Assembly: GCA_040772685.1 (NCBI GenBank)
Contig: JAXGXQ010000001.1
Location: 186,001 to 250,000, forward strand
From: JAXGXQ01 sp040772685
GTDB taxonomy: Bacteria > Bacillota > Clostridia > Saccharofermentanales > UBA5734
Reading direction: 5' to 3'
DNA: 64,000 nt
The notes under the pieces are model-generated. The model was given only the letters and a program-made list of their open reading frames with translations. It was not told the DNA's origin and ran no database searches. Shown piece after piece: positions 25,097-32,966 of this stretch; the stretch's first letter is position 1, and each line of letters begins with the position of its first letter. Position numbers and translations under genes: made by a program.

Positions 25097-26644
25097 TTAT
25101 TTCAAACGCACTTTCCTGACTCCGTAATTGCCGGAGCGGCTGGCAAGCATGCGCTGGCGCCGACGGCGCTTAATTTCGCGGCGCATCAAGATATAAACAA
25201 TTAGAGCAGCTAACGCCAAACCGGCCAAAGCGATCAGCAAAATGCGCAGAATCAAAGTGCCTGCATTTACGCTGTTGGGATTGGCTGCAGAGTTTGAACC
25301 GCCAATAGAGCCAACAGAACCAGCTCCAGAGGCTGAGCCGCTGCTGCCGATAGCGGCAAGTTCACGGAAGGAAATGCTCAGGCTGCCTGCCAAAATCCGG
25401 GTTTGATCACTGAATTCAGCGTAAAGCGGGTATTCAAGCTGGCGTCCGCCCTGGATGTTTGCCAGTGCGGTCAGGTTTCCCTCGGGGGTACCGACAACTG
25501 CCGAACTGCTTAAGGCCATGCGGCTTTTAGTAGAGGTTATAAAGGGCACCAGCTTGACTGAAGTAGCTGCGATCTCCAGTTTCAAGTCTTTGGCTTTGAT
25601 CTCAGCTTTGATTTCCGCAACAAATTCGTCGCTGGCTGCTGTGTAGCTTGTTTTGTCGACCGGTTGAGTATGGAAGTCATCAAAGCCGAGGCTGAACAAA
25701 GTAATCAGGTTGTCATAGCGCGGGATGGAAGAGGTGGCGCCAAGAATTACTCCCACCAATGTGCGGCCGTCCTGACGGGCCCCGGAAACAATAGTGTTGC
25801 CGGAGAGGTTTGTGAAGCCGGTCTTACTGCTGAGGTGAGGCGTGTAGGCCGCATATTTTGCGTCTTTGATGAAGCGGTTGCCGTTGGTCATGCCGCGGGC
25901 GCCGGTTTTGTCGGTTGCCGGCAATAAATAGGTTTTAGTTCTGCTGATCCGGATAAAGTCCTCATGCTTCAGCGCTTCGGCCATAATCAACGCCATGTCG
26001 TGCGCTGTTGTTAAATTGGTCGGTTCGGCCAAGCCATAAGGGTTGGTAAAGGTGGTAGCTGTGCAGCCCAGCTCTTTGGCGCGGGCATTCATCAGTTCAC
26101 TGAAATCAGCAACAGAAGGACTCATCTTCAGCGCCAAAGCCATGGTTGTATCGTTAGCTGAAAGCAGCAGTGCACCGTGAATCGCATCTTCAACAGTTAT
26201 CGTTTCGCCTTCAACCAAACCCAGGCGCATGTAATCATTGGGGATGGTTTCGAACATTTCGCGCGTAACCGTAATAGTATCTTTGAGCTCCAACTTCTCA
26301 AAAGCCAGTAGAATTGTCATAACTTTGGTGATACTGGCAGGTGAAAGAGGTTGATCCGCGTTTTTACCAAGCAAAAAGGTGTTTGACTCGGCTTCATAAA
26401 GCACGTAAGCCTTGCCATTTATGTCCAGCTCAGCTGATGTCGCCGGATCCACCAGCACAGTGCCAGTGGCTGCTGAGGGAGTCGGAACGCTTGTTGCTGT
26501 TGTACCGATGCTGTCTGTGCCGGCAGCAGCGACAGAACCAGCTGTGATAAAGCCGAAAGAGACGGGGCTTAGTACAATCAACAAAATTAGCAAGATACAA
26601 GATATTTTTTGCAGAGTTTGTGAACTGGGTTTCAGTGTCAGCAA
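25097..26644 (-). CDS. dacA: D-alanyl-D-alanine carboxypeptidase (PBP5/DacA family)
   Basis: Trims the terminal D-Ala from peptidoglycan stem peptides outside the membrane. The serine active-site motifs are complete: S-x-x-K in SPASITKVMTIL, S-x-N in LLLSANDTTMAL and K-T-G in HLSSKTGFTNLSG. There is an N-terminal signal (SCILLILLIVLSPVSFGF), the PBP5 C-terminal beta domain, a Gly/Ser linker, one C-terminal membrane helix and a very basic tail (REIKRRRRQRM). I start it at TTG 26644, behind GGAGGG; the in-frame ATG 26659 precedes that site and has no ribosome site. Confidence 0.93.
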   Translation of the reverse strand: MLTLKPSSQTLQKISCILLILLIVLSPVSFGFITAGSVAAAGTDSIGTTATSVPTPSAATGTVLVDPATSAELDINGKAYVLYEAESNTFLLGKNADQPLSPASITKVMTILLAFEKLELKDTITVTREMFETIPNDYMRLGLVEGETITVEDAIHGALLLSANDTTMALALKMSPSVADFSELMNARAKELGCTATTFTNPYGLAEPTNLTTAHDMALIMAEALKHEDFIRISRTKTYLLPATDKTGARGMTNGNRFIKDAKYAAYTPHLSSKTGFTNLSGNTIVSGARQDGRTLVGVILGATSSIPRYDNLITLFSLGFDDFHTQPVDKTSYTAASDEFVAEIKAEIKAKDLKLEIAATSVKLVPFITSTKSRMALSSSAVVGTPEGNLTALANIQGGRQLEYPLYAEFSDQTRILAGSLSISFRELAAIGSSGSASGAGSVGSIGGSNSAANPNSVNAGTLILRILLIALAGLALAALIVYILMRREIKRRRRQRMLASRSGNYGVRKVRLK

Positions 26645-26783
26645 GTGGTGGCCCTCCATAGATAAACTATATTGAATTCTACCAAAAATAATCCAGTATG
26701 GCTCATTTAGAACCCGTAGTCAGTAAATATTGTGTTATTGCCGAAGCGCCAATCACCGACAAGCTTAGCTGGTAGTTATTGTC

Positions 26784-26813
26784 TGGTTGTTGCTGCCGGA
26801 TATTTGCTATACT
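26784..26813 (+). promoter_or_regulatory. Extended -10 promoter of thyA
   Basis: TGGTTG (26784-26789), an 18-base spacer, then TATACT (26808-26813) preceded by TTGC, an extended -10 element (TGnTATACT). It lies 30 bases before thyA. Confidence 0.55.
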
Positions 26814-26843
26814 AATAAATAAACATCTTGAAGGAGCTTAAGG

Positions 26844-27674
26844 ATGAGTAAGGCTGACCAGATTTTCATTGCCAATTGCCGCGAAATACTAGATAACGGC
26901 TATGAGCAGCGCGAGGGATCAACCCGACCGCATTGGGAGGATGGTTCACCAGCCTATACCCGCAAGTCATTCGGCATAGTTAATCGTTACGACCTGGCCG
27001 CCGAGTTCCCGATCCTGACTCTGCGTAAAATCAATTTCCAGGCAGCAGTCGACGAACTGCTGTGGATCTGGCAAAAGAAATCCAACCGGGTTGCTGAATT
27101 GAACAGCCGGATCTGGGACAGCTGGGCCGGCCCTGACGGCACTATCGGCAAAGCCTATGGCTACCAGCTGGGAATCAAACACCAATACCGTGAAGGCGAA
27201 TTCGACCAGGTTGACCGCGTTCTTTACGACCTCAAACATAATCCTCAAAGCCGCCGCATTATGACTAATATTTATAATCATGCTGATCTGCATGAAATGA
27301 ACCTGTACCCCTGCGCCTACAGCATGACTTTCAACGTAATCGACGGGCGTCTTTGCGCGATCCTGAACCAGCGCTCGCAGGACATGCTGGTAGCCAATTC
27401 CTGGAATGTAACCCAATACGCGGTACTCGTGCATTTAATGGCGCACGTCAGCGGTCTGGCTGTCGGAGAACTGGTGCATGTAATTGCCGACGCTCATATT
27501 TACGACCGTCACATACCAATGGTTGAGGAACTGATCGCCCGTCCGGAATATCCCGCGCCCAAATTGCTGATCAACTCGGAGAAGAGCGATTATTATACCT
27601 TTACGCCTGAGGATTTCAGCTTGCTCGATTATCAGGCAGGCGGCTCCATCGGGCGCATACCGGTAGCTGTCTGA
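26844..27674 (+). CDS. thyA: Thymidylate synthase
   Basis: Methylates dUMP to dTMP with methylene-THF. 276 residues. The active-site cysteine is in LYPCAYSMTFNV and the substrate-binding stretch is LNQRSQDMLVANSWNVTQYA, followed by HIYDRHIPMVEEL. The residue after the catalytic Cys is Ala, where many bacteria have His, as in other clostridial-type ThyA. GAAGGAG ribosome site. Folate partner folA follows after 20 bases. Confidence 0.96.
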   Translation: MSKADQIFIANCREILDNGYEQREGSTRPHWEDGSPAYTRKSFGIVNRYDLAAEFPILTLRKINFQAAVDELLWIWQKKSNRVAELNSRIWDSWAGPDGTIGKAYGYQLGIKHQYREGEFDQVDRVLYDLKHNPQSRRIMTNIYNHADLHEMNLYPCAYSMTFNVIDGRLCAILNQRSQDMLVANSWNVTQYAVLVHLMAHVSGLAVGELVHVIADAHIYDRHIPMVEELIARPEYPAPKLLINSEKSDYYTFTPEDFSLLDYQAGGSIGRIPVAV

Positions 27675-27694
27675 GCAATTAACTGGAGGCTTGT

Positions 27695-28207
27695 ATGGAT
27701 TTTAAACTGATTGTTGCCTGTGACCTTGATTGGAATATCGGCAGGGAAGGACAGTTGCCTTTTCATATTTCGAACGACCTCAAACGCTTCAAAGCAATAA
27801 CCATGACCCATCCAATTGTTTACGGTCGTAAGACACTGAATTCTTTCCCCGGCGGCAAACCATTAATCGGACGTCCTAATATAATTCTCAGCCGAAATCA
27901 GGAATTAACGGTTGAGAACGCGGTTGTTGTTCATACTTTTGCCGAAATGTTTGCTGAACTGCGCCGCCTGAACGACCCGGAACCTTTTCTCATCGGAGGC
28001 GGTAATGTTTTTAATCAGCTGTTGCCGTACTGTACGGGCGCTTACGTAACCCGGGTTTTGAGTATCTTCCCGGCTGACACACGCTTGATTAATCTGGACG
28101 TACAACCTGAATGGACACTGGTTGAGAAAGGGTCAGTTAATTTTACGGAGAATTTAGCATACCGCTACGATTTCTATCGCAACCGCAAACCCTTGCCGCT
28201 GCCCTGA
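27695..28207 (+). CDS. folA: Dihydrofolate reductase
   Basis: Regenerates THF from the DHF produced by ThyA. 170 residues. The N-terminal CDLDWNIGREGQLPFHIS, the catalytic Asp in SNDLKRFKAIT and the NADPH-binding VYGRKTLNSFP and FLIGGGNVFNQLL are seen. Phe replaces the near-invariant Trp of the LPW motif. TGGAGG precedes the ATG, and it is cotranscribed with thyA. Confidence 0.95.
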   Translation: MDFKLIVACDLDWNIGREGQLPFHISNDLKRFKAITMTHPIVYGRKTLNSFPGGKPLIGRPNIILSRNQELTVENAVVVHTFAEMFAELRRLNDPEPFLIGGGNVFNQLLPYCTGAYVTRVLSIFPADTRLINLDVQPEWTLVEKGSVNFTENLAYRYDFYRNRKPLPLP

Positions 28208-28276
28208 AGCTGCAGCTGATGCCGGAAAGCCTGCAGACAGAACCCGGCATTAACTGGAGGAAGTTGAGGTTTTCAA

Positions 28277-29365
28277 ATGCCCGATACTAGCAACAGTAAA
28301 ACTACAACGACGGCTAACCAGAAAGCGTATGAGCTCAAACCCCTGCGTCTGGCGGATGCTGCTGAGCTGCGCCGGCTCGGAATCTACACTGGAACACTCA
28401 AAGAAGTAAGCGATCAGATTAGAACCTTGTTAAGCCGCAACGATAAGGGCGTTTTTATGCTCAGCGGCGGTACCGCAGAAAAATCGGTCAGCGGACTTGT
28501 TTCCTTGTTGCCGGATGCCTTCCGGCCGGAAGTAGGTCGTTTAACCATTCTTAACAGTAGTTGGGAAATTTTTCCCGAGTTGCTGGCAGAGGTATGCCGA
28601 ATTGCTTTTACAGAGCAGAAGTTCCTGCGGCTGGAGGCACTTGTGCCTGAAACACCGGCGATGCAACTGCGCGCATACCGGCAGATGGGCTTTCGTACAG
28701 ATAATATTATTACCGACGATATTTCACGCCTCAGGCAGGCCACAGGTTTTCATCAGTTGAGTTTAGCGAAAACTAATAACCGTCAGCCTGCTGTCGGTCT
28801 GGTTCCATACAAATACGGCATAATGAGCGTAAAAGGTACTGAAACAGAAATCGAAGCGATTGATTTTCAAATATTTGGTGAATCTGTAACTGACAGTTAT
28901 ATCGAAGATGTCTTCAGAATGTGGGGGTTGCTGACTGAAGACGATAAACTTCTGGCGGAAGATACCTGCTTGAAACTGATCCGGAACGACAATTTGCCGG
29001 CAATGGTAGGTAAGGCTGTTAAAGAGCTGGATGAATACTTCAGCGGCTTGCGTCAGGAATTTGATCTCACAGTGAACCTGGACCAGGGCAGCGCCTTTCA
29101 GCAGGCTGTTTGGGCTGCTTTGCAGACTATTCCCTATGGTACTACAGAAACCTACCTTGATATAGCTGTGAAGCTGACTTATGGCGACCGCAAGCGAGCC
29201 CATACGCTCAGCCGGGCAGTTGGCGGTGCCTGTGGTGCCAATCCTGTGGCAATCGTCGTGCCCTGTCACCGCGTTATCGGTCATGACGGCCGGTTAACCG
29301 GCTTTTCCGGTGGCATGAAAAATAAAGAGTATCTATTACAGCATGAACTGTTTGGCGGCGTATAA
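28277..29365 (+). CDS. ogt: GNAT-like domain fused to O6-alkylguanine-DNA alkyltransferase
   Basis: 362 residues, twice the usual MGMT length. The C-terminal part (about 195-362) is a complete DNA alkyltransferase: FQQAVWAALQTIPYGTTETY, the acceptor cysteine in IVVPCHRVIGHDG and FSGGMKNKEYLL. It repairs O6-alkylguanine by transferring the alkyl group to itself. The N-terminal about 170 residues resemble an acetyltransferase (YELKPLRLADAAELRRL near the start; LRLEALVPETPAMQLRAYRQ then MGF, the usual GNAT C-terminal motif). The MGMT call is sure; the GNAT call is moderate and its substrate is unknown. Follows folA by 69 bases. Confidence 0.88.
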   Translation: MPDTSNSKTTTTANQKAYELKPLRLADAAELRRLGIYTGTLKEVSDQIRTLLSRNDKGVFMLSGGTAEKSVSGLVSLLPDAFRPEVGRLTILNSSWEIFPELLAEVCRIAFTEQKFLRLEALVPETPAMQLRAYRQMGFRTDNIITDDISRLRQATGFHQLSLAKTNNRQPAVGLVPYKYGIMSVKGTETEIEAIDFQIFGESVTDSYIEDVFRMWGLLTEDDKLLAEDTCLKLIRNDNLPAMVGKAVKELDEYFSGLRQEFDLTVNLDQGSAFQQAVWAALQTIPYGTTETYLDIAVKLTYGDRKRAHTLSRAVGGACGANPVAIVVPCHRVIGHDGRLTGFSGGMKNKEYLLQHELFGGV

Positions 29366-29384
29366 AACAGGGAAGGAAGTAAAA

Positions 29385-30134
29385 ATGGCAAATCAGAGAA
29401 AACAGGAAAAAGCAGGTAAGCGGCAAGCGGCAAAAGGCAGCCCGAAACCTGCTGTCAAGAAAAATCAAGTGACAAAAGACGAAAAACAAATGAGAAAAGA
29501 AGACAAACCGAAGTCGTTAGAAAAGATTTCGCTGAAACCGGCAACACTATTGACACCCGTTCCGGTTGTACTCGTATCGTGCAAGGGAATTGCAGCCGAT
29601 AGCAAACCCAACCTGATCACGCTCGCCTGGGCCGGCACGATCTGCTCAGATCCGCCTATGATTTCAATTTCGATCCGCCCGGGCCGTTTTTCGCATCAGA
29701 TGGTGGCTGATTCCGGTGAGTTTGTAGTTAATGTTGTTAATGAGCCATTACTCGAAGCCACCGACTTTTGCGGTGTCCGCTCAGGACGTGATTACGACAA
29801 ATTTGAATACTGCAAACTGCAGGCAGTGCCCATGGAAGGGCTCGCCTACGCGCCGGCAGTTGCGCAAAGCCCGCTTTCCCTGGGGTGCAAGGTAGTTGCG
29901 GTTCAGCATTATGATTCGCATGACGTATTTCAGGGTGAAATTGTGGCAGTTACTGCCGATGCCAGCCTGATGGACGCTGGCGGCAGGCTGAATATTGAAC
30001 GTGCCAGGCTTATTACCTATGTACACGGGGAATATTTTTCTATAGGGAAGAAGCAGGGGTTTTACGGCTATTCTGTTGCCGCTCCGGAAGTGCTTGCCCG
30101 CAGATTGCCCGGCAAAAAGCCGAGAAGCAAATAG
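29385..30134 (+). CDS. Flavin reductase-like FMN-binding protein
   Basis: 249 residues. The N-terminal about 45 residues are a Lys/Gln/Glu-rich tail. Then comes a flavin reductase-like split beta-barrel with TPVPVVLVSCKG, NLITLAWAGTICSDPPMISI, IRPGRFSHQMV and FVVNVVN. Probably binds FMN and reduces flavin or an acceptor. ATG 29385 follows GGAAGG. Nineteen bases separate it from the MGMT fusion gene. Confidence 0.82.
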   Translation: MANQRKQEKAGKRQAAKGSPKPAVKKNQVTKDEKQMRKEDKPKSLEKISLKPATLLTPVPVVLVSCKGIAADSKPNLITLAWAGTICSDPPMISISIRPGRFSHQMVADSGEFVVNVVNEPLLEATDFCGVRSGRDYDKFEYCKLQAVPMEGLAYAPAVAQSPLSLGCKVVAVQHYDSHDVFQGEIVAVTADASLMDAGGRLNIERARLITYVHGEYFSIGKKQGFYGYSVAAPEVLARRLPGKKPRSK

Positions 30135-30170
30135 AAGAAGACAATAAGGCTAAAAAACGATAAGACAAAA

Positions 30171-30205
30171 GCAATAAGCAATAAGCAATAAGCAATAAGC
30201 AGTAA
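30171..30205. repeat. 7-bp tandem repeat (GCAATAA)x4 plus one variant
   Basis: Four perfect units GCAATAA at 30171-30198 and a fifth, GCAGTAA, to 30205, between a stop codon and a terminator. A further AGCAATAA follows. Confidence 0.9.
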
Positions 30206-30211
30206 AGCAAT

Positions 30212-30254
30212 AAAGGTAATGCCGGCGACAAAACCTACGGCATTACCTTTTTTT
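30212..30254 (+). terminator. Bidirectional intrinsic terminator
   Basis: AAAGGTAATGCCG (30212-30224) and CGGCATTACCTTT (30238-30250) form a perfect 13-bp stem followed by TTTTA. It ends the thyA-folA-MGMT-flavin reductase transcript and can serve the convergent GNAT gene too. Confidence 0.9.
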
Positions 30255-30255
30255 A

Positions 30256-30816
30256 TCATTTCCGCTCAAACCATTCTGAGCTCAACATACTGAAAACATG
30301 CATGTCATGCCAGCTGTTGCCTCTTCTGACAAAGTGGCGCAACCTGCCTTCATGAGTAAAACCCAAACCCCGAAACAGCTTGAGAGAAGGCTCGTTGCCA
30401 TCGATAATGCGGGCTGTGATTCGTTCGAGGCGCAGCTCGCCAAAAGCATAATCCAACATCAGACTGACAGCTTCTGATGCATAACCCTGGCCCCGCGATT
30501 CAGTATTCGTAATGGCAATACCTATTTCGGCGTTGCCGTTCGTGTAATCGACGCTATCCAGATGCAACAAACCTGCCAGCTGTTCATCGGTGCGAATCGC
30601 GAAAGTAAAATACTGACGGTTGTCATGCCAGTCCGCCATGTTCTTGCGCAGCTGAGCCAGAGTGCGCGGAAAAACAGGGGAGGGCACGTAATAGTAAAGT
30701 GCAGCCGGATCACGAAAGAACCCTCTGAGCACTGGCAGGTCGTCTTCGTTTAAGGCATCAAGACGCACACGTTTGCCCTGCAGGGGCAGATTAACCGGTA
30801 AACGGGCTTTAGCCAT
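30256..30816 (-). CDS. GNAT acetyltransferase, RimJ/RimL type
   Basis: 186 residues: GKRVRLDALNEDDLPVLRGF at the N-terminus, the coenzyme A-binding region TESRGQGYASEAVSLMLDYA, and the typical ending GNEPSLKLFRGLGFTHEGRL. Members acetylate N-termini of ribosomal proteins or small amines; the substrate cannot be told from the sequence. Convergent with the flavin reductase gene across a shared terminator. Confidence 0.9.
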   Translation of the reverse strand: MAKARLPVNLPLQGKRVRLDALNEDDLPVLRGFFRDPAALYYYVPSPVFPRTLAQLRKNMADWHDNRQYFTFAIRTDEQLAGLLHLDSVDYTNGNAEIGIAITNTESRGQGYASEAVSLMLDYAFGELRLERITARIIDGNEPSLKLFRGLGFTHEGRLRHFVRRGNSWHDMHVFSMLSSEWFERK

Positions 30817-30849
30817 ATAACAACAACTCCTAACTTATGCTGGACTGAA

Positions 30850-30882
30850 AAAGCCCCGAGATATCTTGTATCCCGGGGCTTT
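30850..30882 (-). terminator. Terminator of the tRNA His-Gln-Lys transcript
   Basis: On the plus strand AAAGCCCCGAGATA (30850-30863) pairs with TATCCCGGGGCTTT (30869-30882), a 14-bp stem with one mismatch, next to a T-run on the minus-strand side. Confidence 0.88.
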
Positions 30883-30884
30883 TG

Positions 30885-30960
30885 TGGTGATCCACCGGAG
30901 GCTCGAACTCCGGACCCCTTGATTAAAAGTCAAGTGCTCTACCAACTGAGCTAGTGGATC
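30885..30960 (-). tRNA. tRNA-Lys (anticodon TTT)
   Basis: 76-base cloverleaf on the minus strand. Acceptor GATCCAC/GTGGATC, anticodon stem CTTGA/TCAAG around CTTTTAA, T arm with GAGTTCGAGCC, CCA encoded. Third tRNA of a minus-strand cluster. Confidence 0.97.
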
Positions 30961-30963
30961 GTA

Positions 30964-31038
30964 TGGCTGGGGTGGCAGGATTTGAACCTACGCATGCGGG
31001 AGTCAAAGTCCCGTGCCTTACCGCTTGGCGACACCCCA
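30964..31038 (-). tRNA. tRNA-Gln (anticodon TTG)
   Basis: 75 bases. Acceptor TGGGGTG/CACCCCA, anticodon stem CGGGA/TCCCG around CTTTGAC, CCA encoded. Three bases separate it from tRNA-Lys. Confidence 0.97.
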
Positions 31039-31086
31039 TCGAGACTGTTCCTGCGGTGCAGCCGTGGCGCCTGACCGAGGGGGAAG

Positions 31087-31164
31087 TGGGGTGAGATATG
31101 GGAATCGAACCCACGACCTCCAGAGCCACAATCTGGCGCTCTAACCAACTGAGCTAATCCCACC
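31087..31164 (-). tRNA. tRNA-His (anticodon GTG)
   Basis: 77 bases plus the encoded extra G at position -1, which faces C73 as required for histidyl-tRNA identity. The anticodon stem CCAGA/TCTGG encloses TTGTGGC. CCA encoded. First tRNA of the cluster. Confidence 0.97.
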
Positions 31165-31197
31165 GTTTGCTTGCCGGCGCTTGCAGGCACGTCAAGC

Positions 31198-31227
31198 ATT
31201 ATATACATTGCAAGGGAGCAGTGTCAA
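31198..31227 (-). promoter_or_regulatory. Promoter of the tRNA cluster, inside the kinase 3' end
   Basis: Minus strand TTGACA (31227-31222), an 18-base spacer, TATAAT (31203-31198): both hexamers match consensus. It overlaps the last codons and stop of the histidine kinase gene and reads toward tRNA-His. Confidence 0.85.
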
Positions 31228-32866
31228 GCGGTAATTGGATTAAAAAGCGGGTTCCTTTGCCAATACCTTCACTGAATGCCTTAATGCAGCCGCCATGCAA
31301 ATCGACTATACCTTTGGCGATGGCAAGACCCAGGCCCAAGCCGCCTTGACTGCGTGCCAGAGGTTGCTCTGCTTGAGAGAAGGAATCGAACAAGAATGGC
31401 AGGATATCCGCTGAAACACCTTCACCGTTATCAATAATTTCAATTTGTGCGACGTTGGCAGCAGCGTCCAGGCGACAGACTGCTTTCACCAGGCCGCCGC
31501 AGGGAGTAAATTTGAGTGAGTTGTGCATCACATTGGCAAAGACCTGAAGGAGCCGGCCAGCGTCAGCCGTCATCACAACAGGCTTTTCAGGTAAATCAAG
31601 TTCAAGCGTCACTTTTTTTGCGGCAAACTTTGGCCTGAGATCTGTAACAAGAGTATAAAGCAATTCACTGATATTCACCGGCGTCTGACGCAGCTTTATC
31701 TTATTGGTTTTAAGCCGGGTAGTTTCCAGCAGATCATCTACCATTTTGGTCATGTGAGTAACCTGGCGTTTAAGGATAGTGACAGCTCGACTGGCTTTCT
31801 CATCATTCTGGCAAACGTGAGCTAAAACTTCCTGGCTAGAGACGATGGCCGCTAAAGGATTACGCAACTCATGCGAAAGCACACTGAGAAACTGGCTTTT
31901 GTTTCGATTAGATAATTCAAGTTCTGCGGTTTTCAACCGCAAAGTGTCCTCCATTATCCGACGCTGTGTGACATCATGGGCAACTACAGTGGCGCCTGCC
32001 GGCCGGCCGTCGTGATCGGTGGTAAAAGTTGAATTTAGTGCCAAATAAAGACGTTCACCGTTCCTGGTACAAAGCTCATAGTCGATATGTGTAATAGGCA
32101 TCTCACCGCTCAGCCACTGGTTTGAACGGGCTTGGAAAATCGGTATGTTGCTTTTAGCGAGAAGATCCGAAAAACGCATTTTAAGTAACTCTTCTACGCT
32201 ATAGCCGGTTACTTCAGCAAAAATTTCGTTAACCGACACAAAGCTGTCTGTACGAAAATCGTATTCGAAGATCGAGGTAGGGACGTTTTTGAACAGTTCG
32301 CGATAACGAGCTTCACTTTCGCGCAGGGCGCTTTCTGCTAAACGCTGCTGTGTAACGTCAAGATAATTTACAATTGCTGCTGTCACTTCACCATTGTTGC
32401 CGAAAATCGGAGCAGAACTGACAATCACGTCAATTTTCCTGCCATCAACAAGCTGCAAAACAAGTTCCTGGTGATATAATCTTTTTCCCGTGGCCAGCGT
32501 GCAGTTAACCGGCTGTTGATCAACGGGGAAAAGCGTGCCATCCGGCTTTAACAGCTTGATTTGCTCAACGTAACTTTCAATGTCAGTCCTGTTATTGTCG
32601 TAGCCTAGTATTTCCAGCGCGCGTTTGTTGAAATACAAATTTCGGCGGTCAGAAGCCCGGACAATCACAATTCCGGCAGGAACCGAATCCAGCATTATGG
32701 GAAGTTGTTTATCGGTAAAATTAATAGCCCCCAGCGCAGACGCTAAATCTGTCGCTGTATTTTCCTGCAAACCATTATCATTATTAAGATTTGTCCCTGT
32801 AGTGCTCACCTGTAATCGCTTAGCCTTGATGGAATTATTAAAGCGGTTGTTTTGGCAGTCCTTCAT
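31199..32866 (-). CDS. Soluble PAS-domain sensor histidine kinase
   Basis: About 555 residues and no membrane helix, so a cytoplasmic sensor. Two PAS domains (about residues 55-165 and 175-310, the second starting ESEARYRELFKNVPTSIFEY) precede a HisKA domain with the phospho-acceptor His in SVLSHELRNPLAAIVSS and an ATPase domain with N box HNSLKFTPCGG, G1 IDNGEGV and G2 GGLGLGLAI. No response regulator is adjacent. It lies 100 bases behind the PrpR-type activator on the same strand and may be cotranscribed. Start ATG 32866 (an in-frame GTG at 32878 is possible). Confidence 0.88.
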   Translation of the reverse strand: MKDCQNNRFNNSIKAKRLQVSTTGTNLNNDNGLQENTATDLASALGAINFTDKQLPIMLDSVPAGIVIVRASDRRNLYFNKRALEILGYDNNRTDIESYVEQIKLLKPDGTLFPVDQQPVNCTLATGKRLYHQELVLQLVDGRKIDVIVSSAPIFGNNGEVTAAIVNYLDVTQQRLAESALRESEARYRELFKNVPTSIFEYDFRTDSFVSVNEIFAEVTGYSVEELLKMRFSDLLAKSNIPIFQARSNQWLSGEMPITHIDYELCTRNGERLYLALNSTFTTDHDGRPAGATVVAHDVTQRRIMEDTLRLKTAELELSNRNKSQFLSVLSHELRNPLAAIVSSQEVLAHVCQNDEKASRAVTILKRQVTHMTKMVDDLLETTRLKTNKIKLRQTPVNISELLYTLVTDLRPKFAAKKVTLELDLPEKPVVMTADAGRLLQVFANVMHNSLKFTPCGGLVKAVCRLDAAANVAQIEIIDNGEGVSADILPFLFDSFSQAEQPLARSQGGLGLGLAIAKGIVDLHGGCIKAFSEGIGKGTRFLIQLPLDTAPLQCI

Positions 32867-32966
32867 AACACCTTTCACAACACTTTTGTATTTGCTTAAT
32901 CAAGTTCCATTCTGCCACAAACATTATATTTAGTTGGTGAACATTCCGTTACAAAAATGCATAAAG

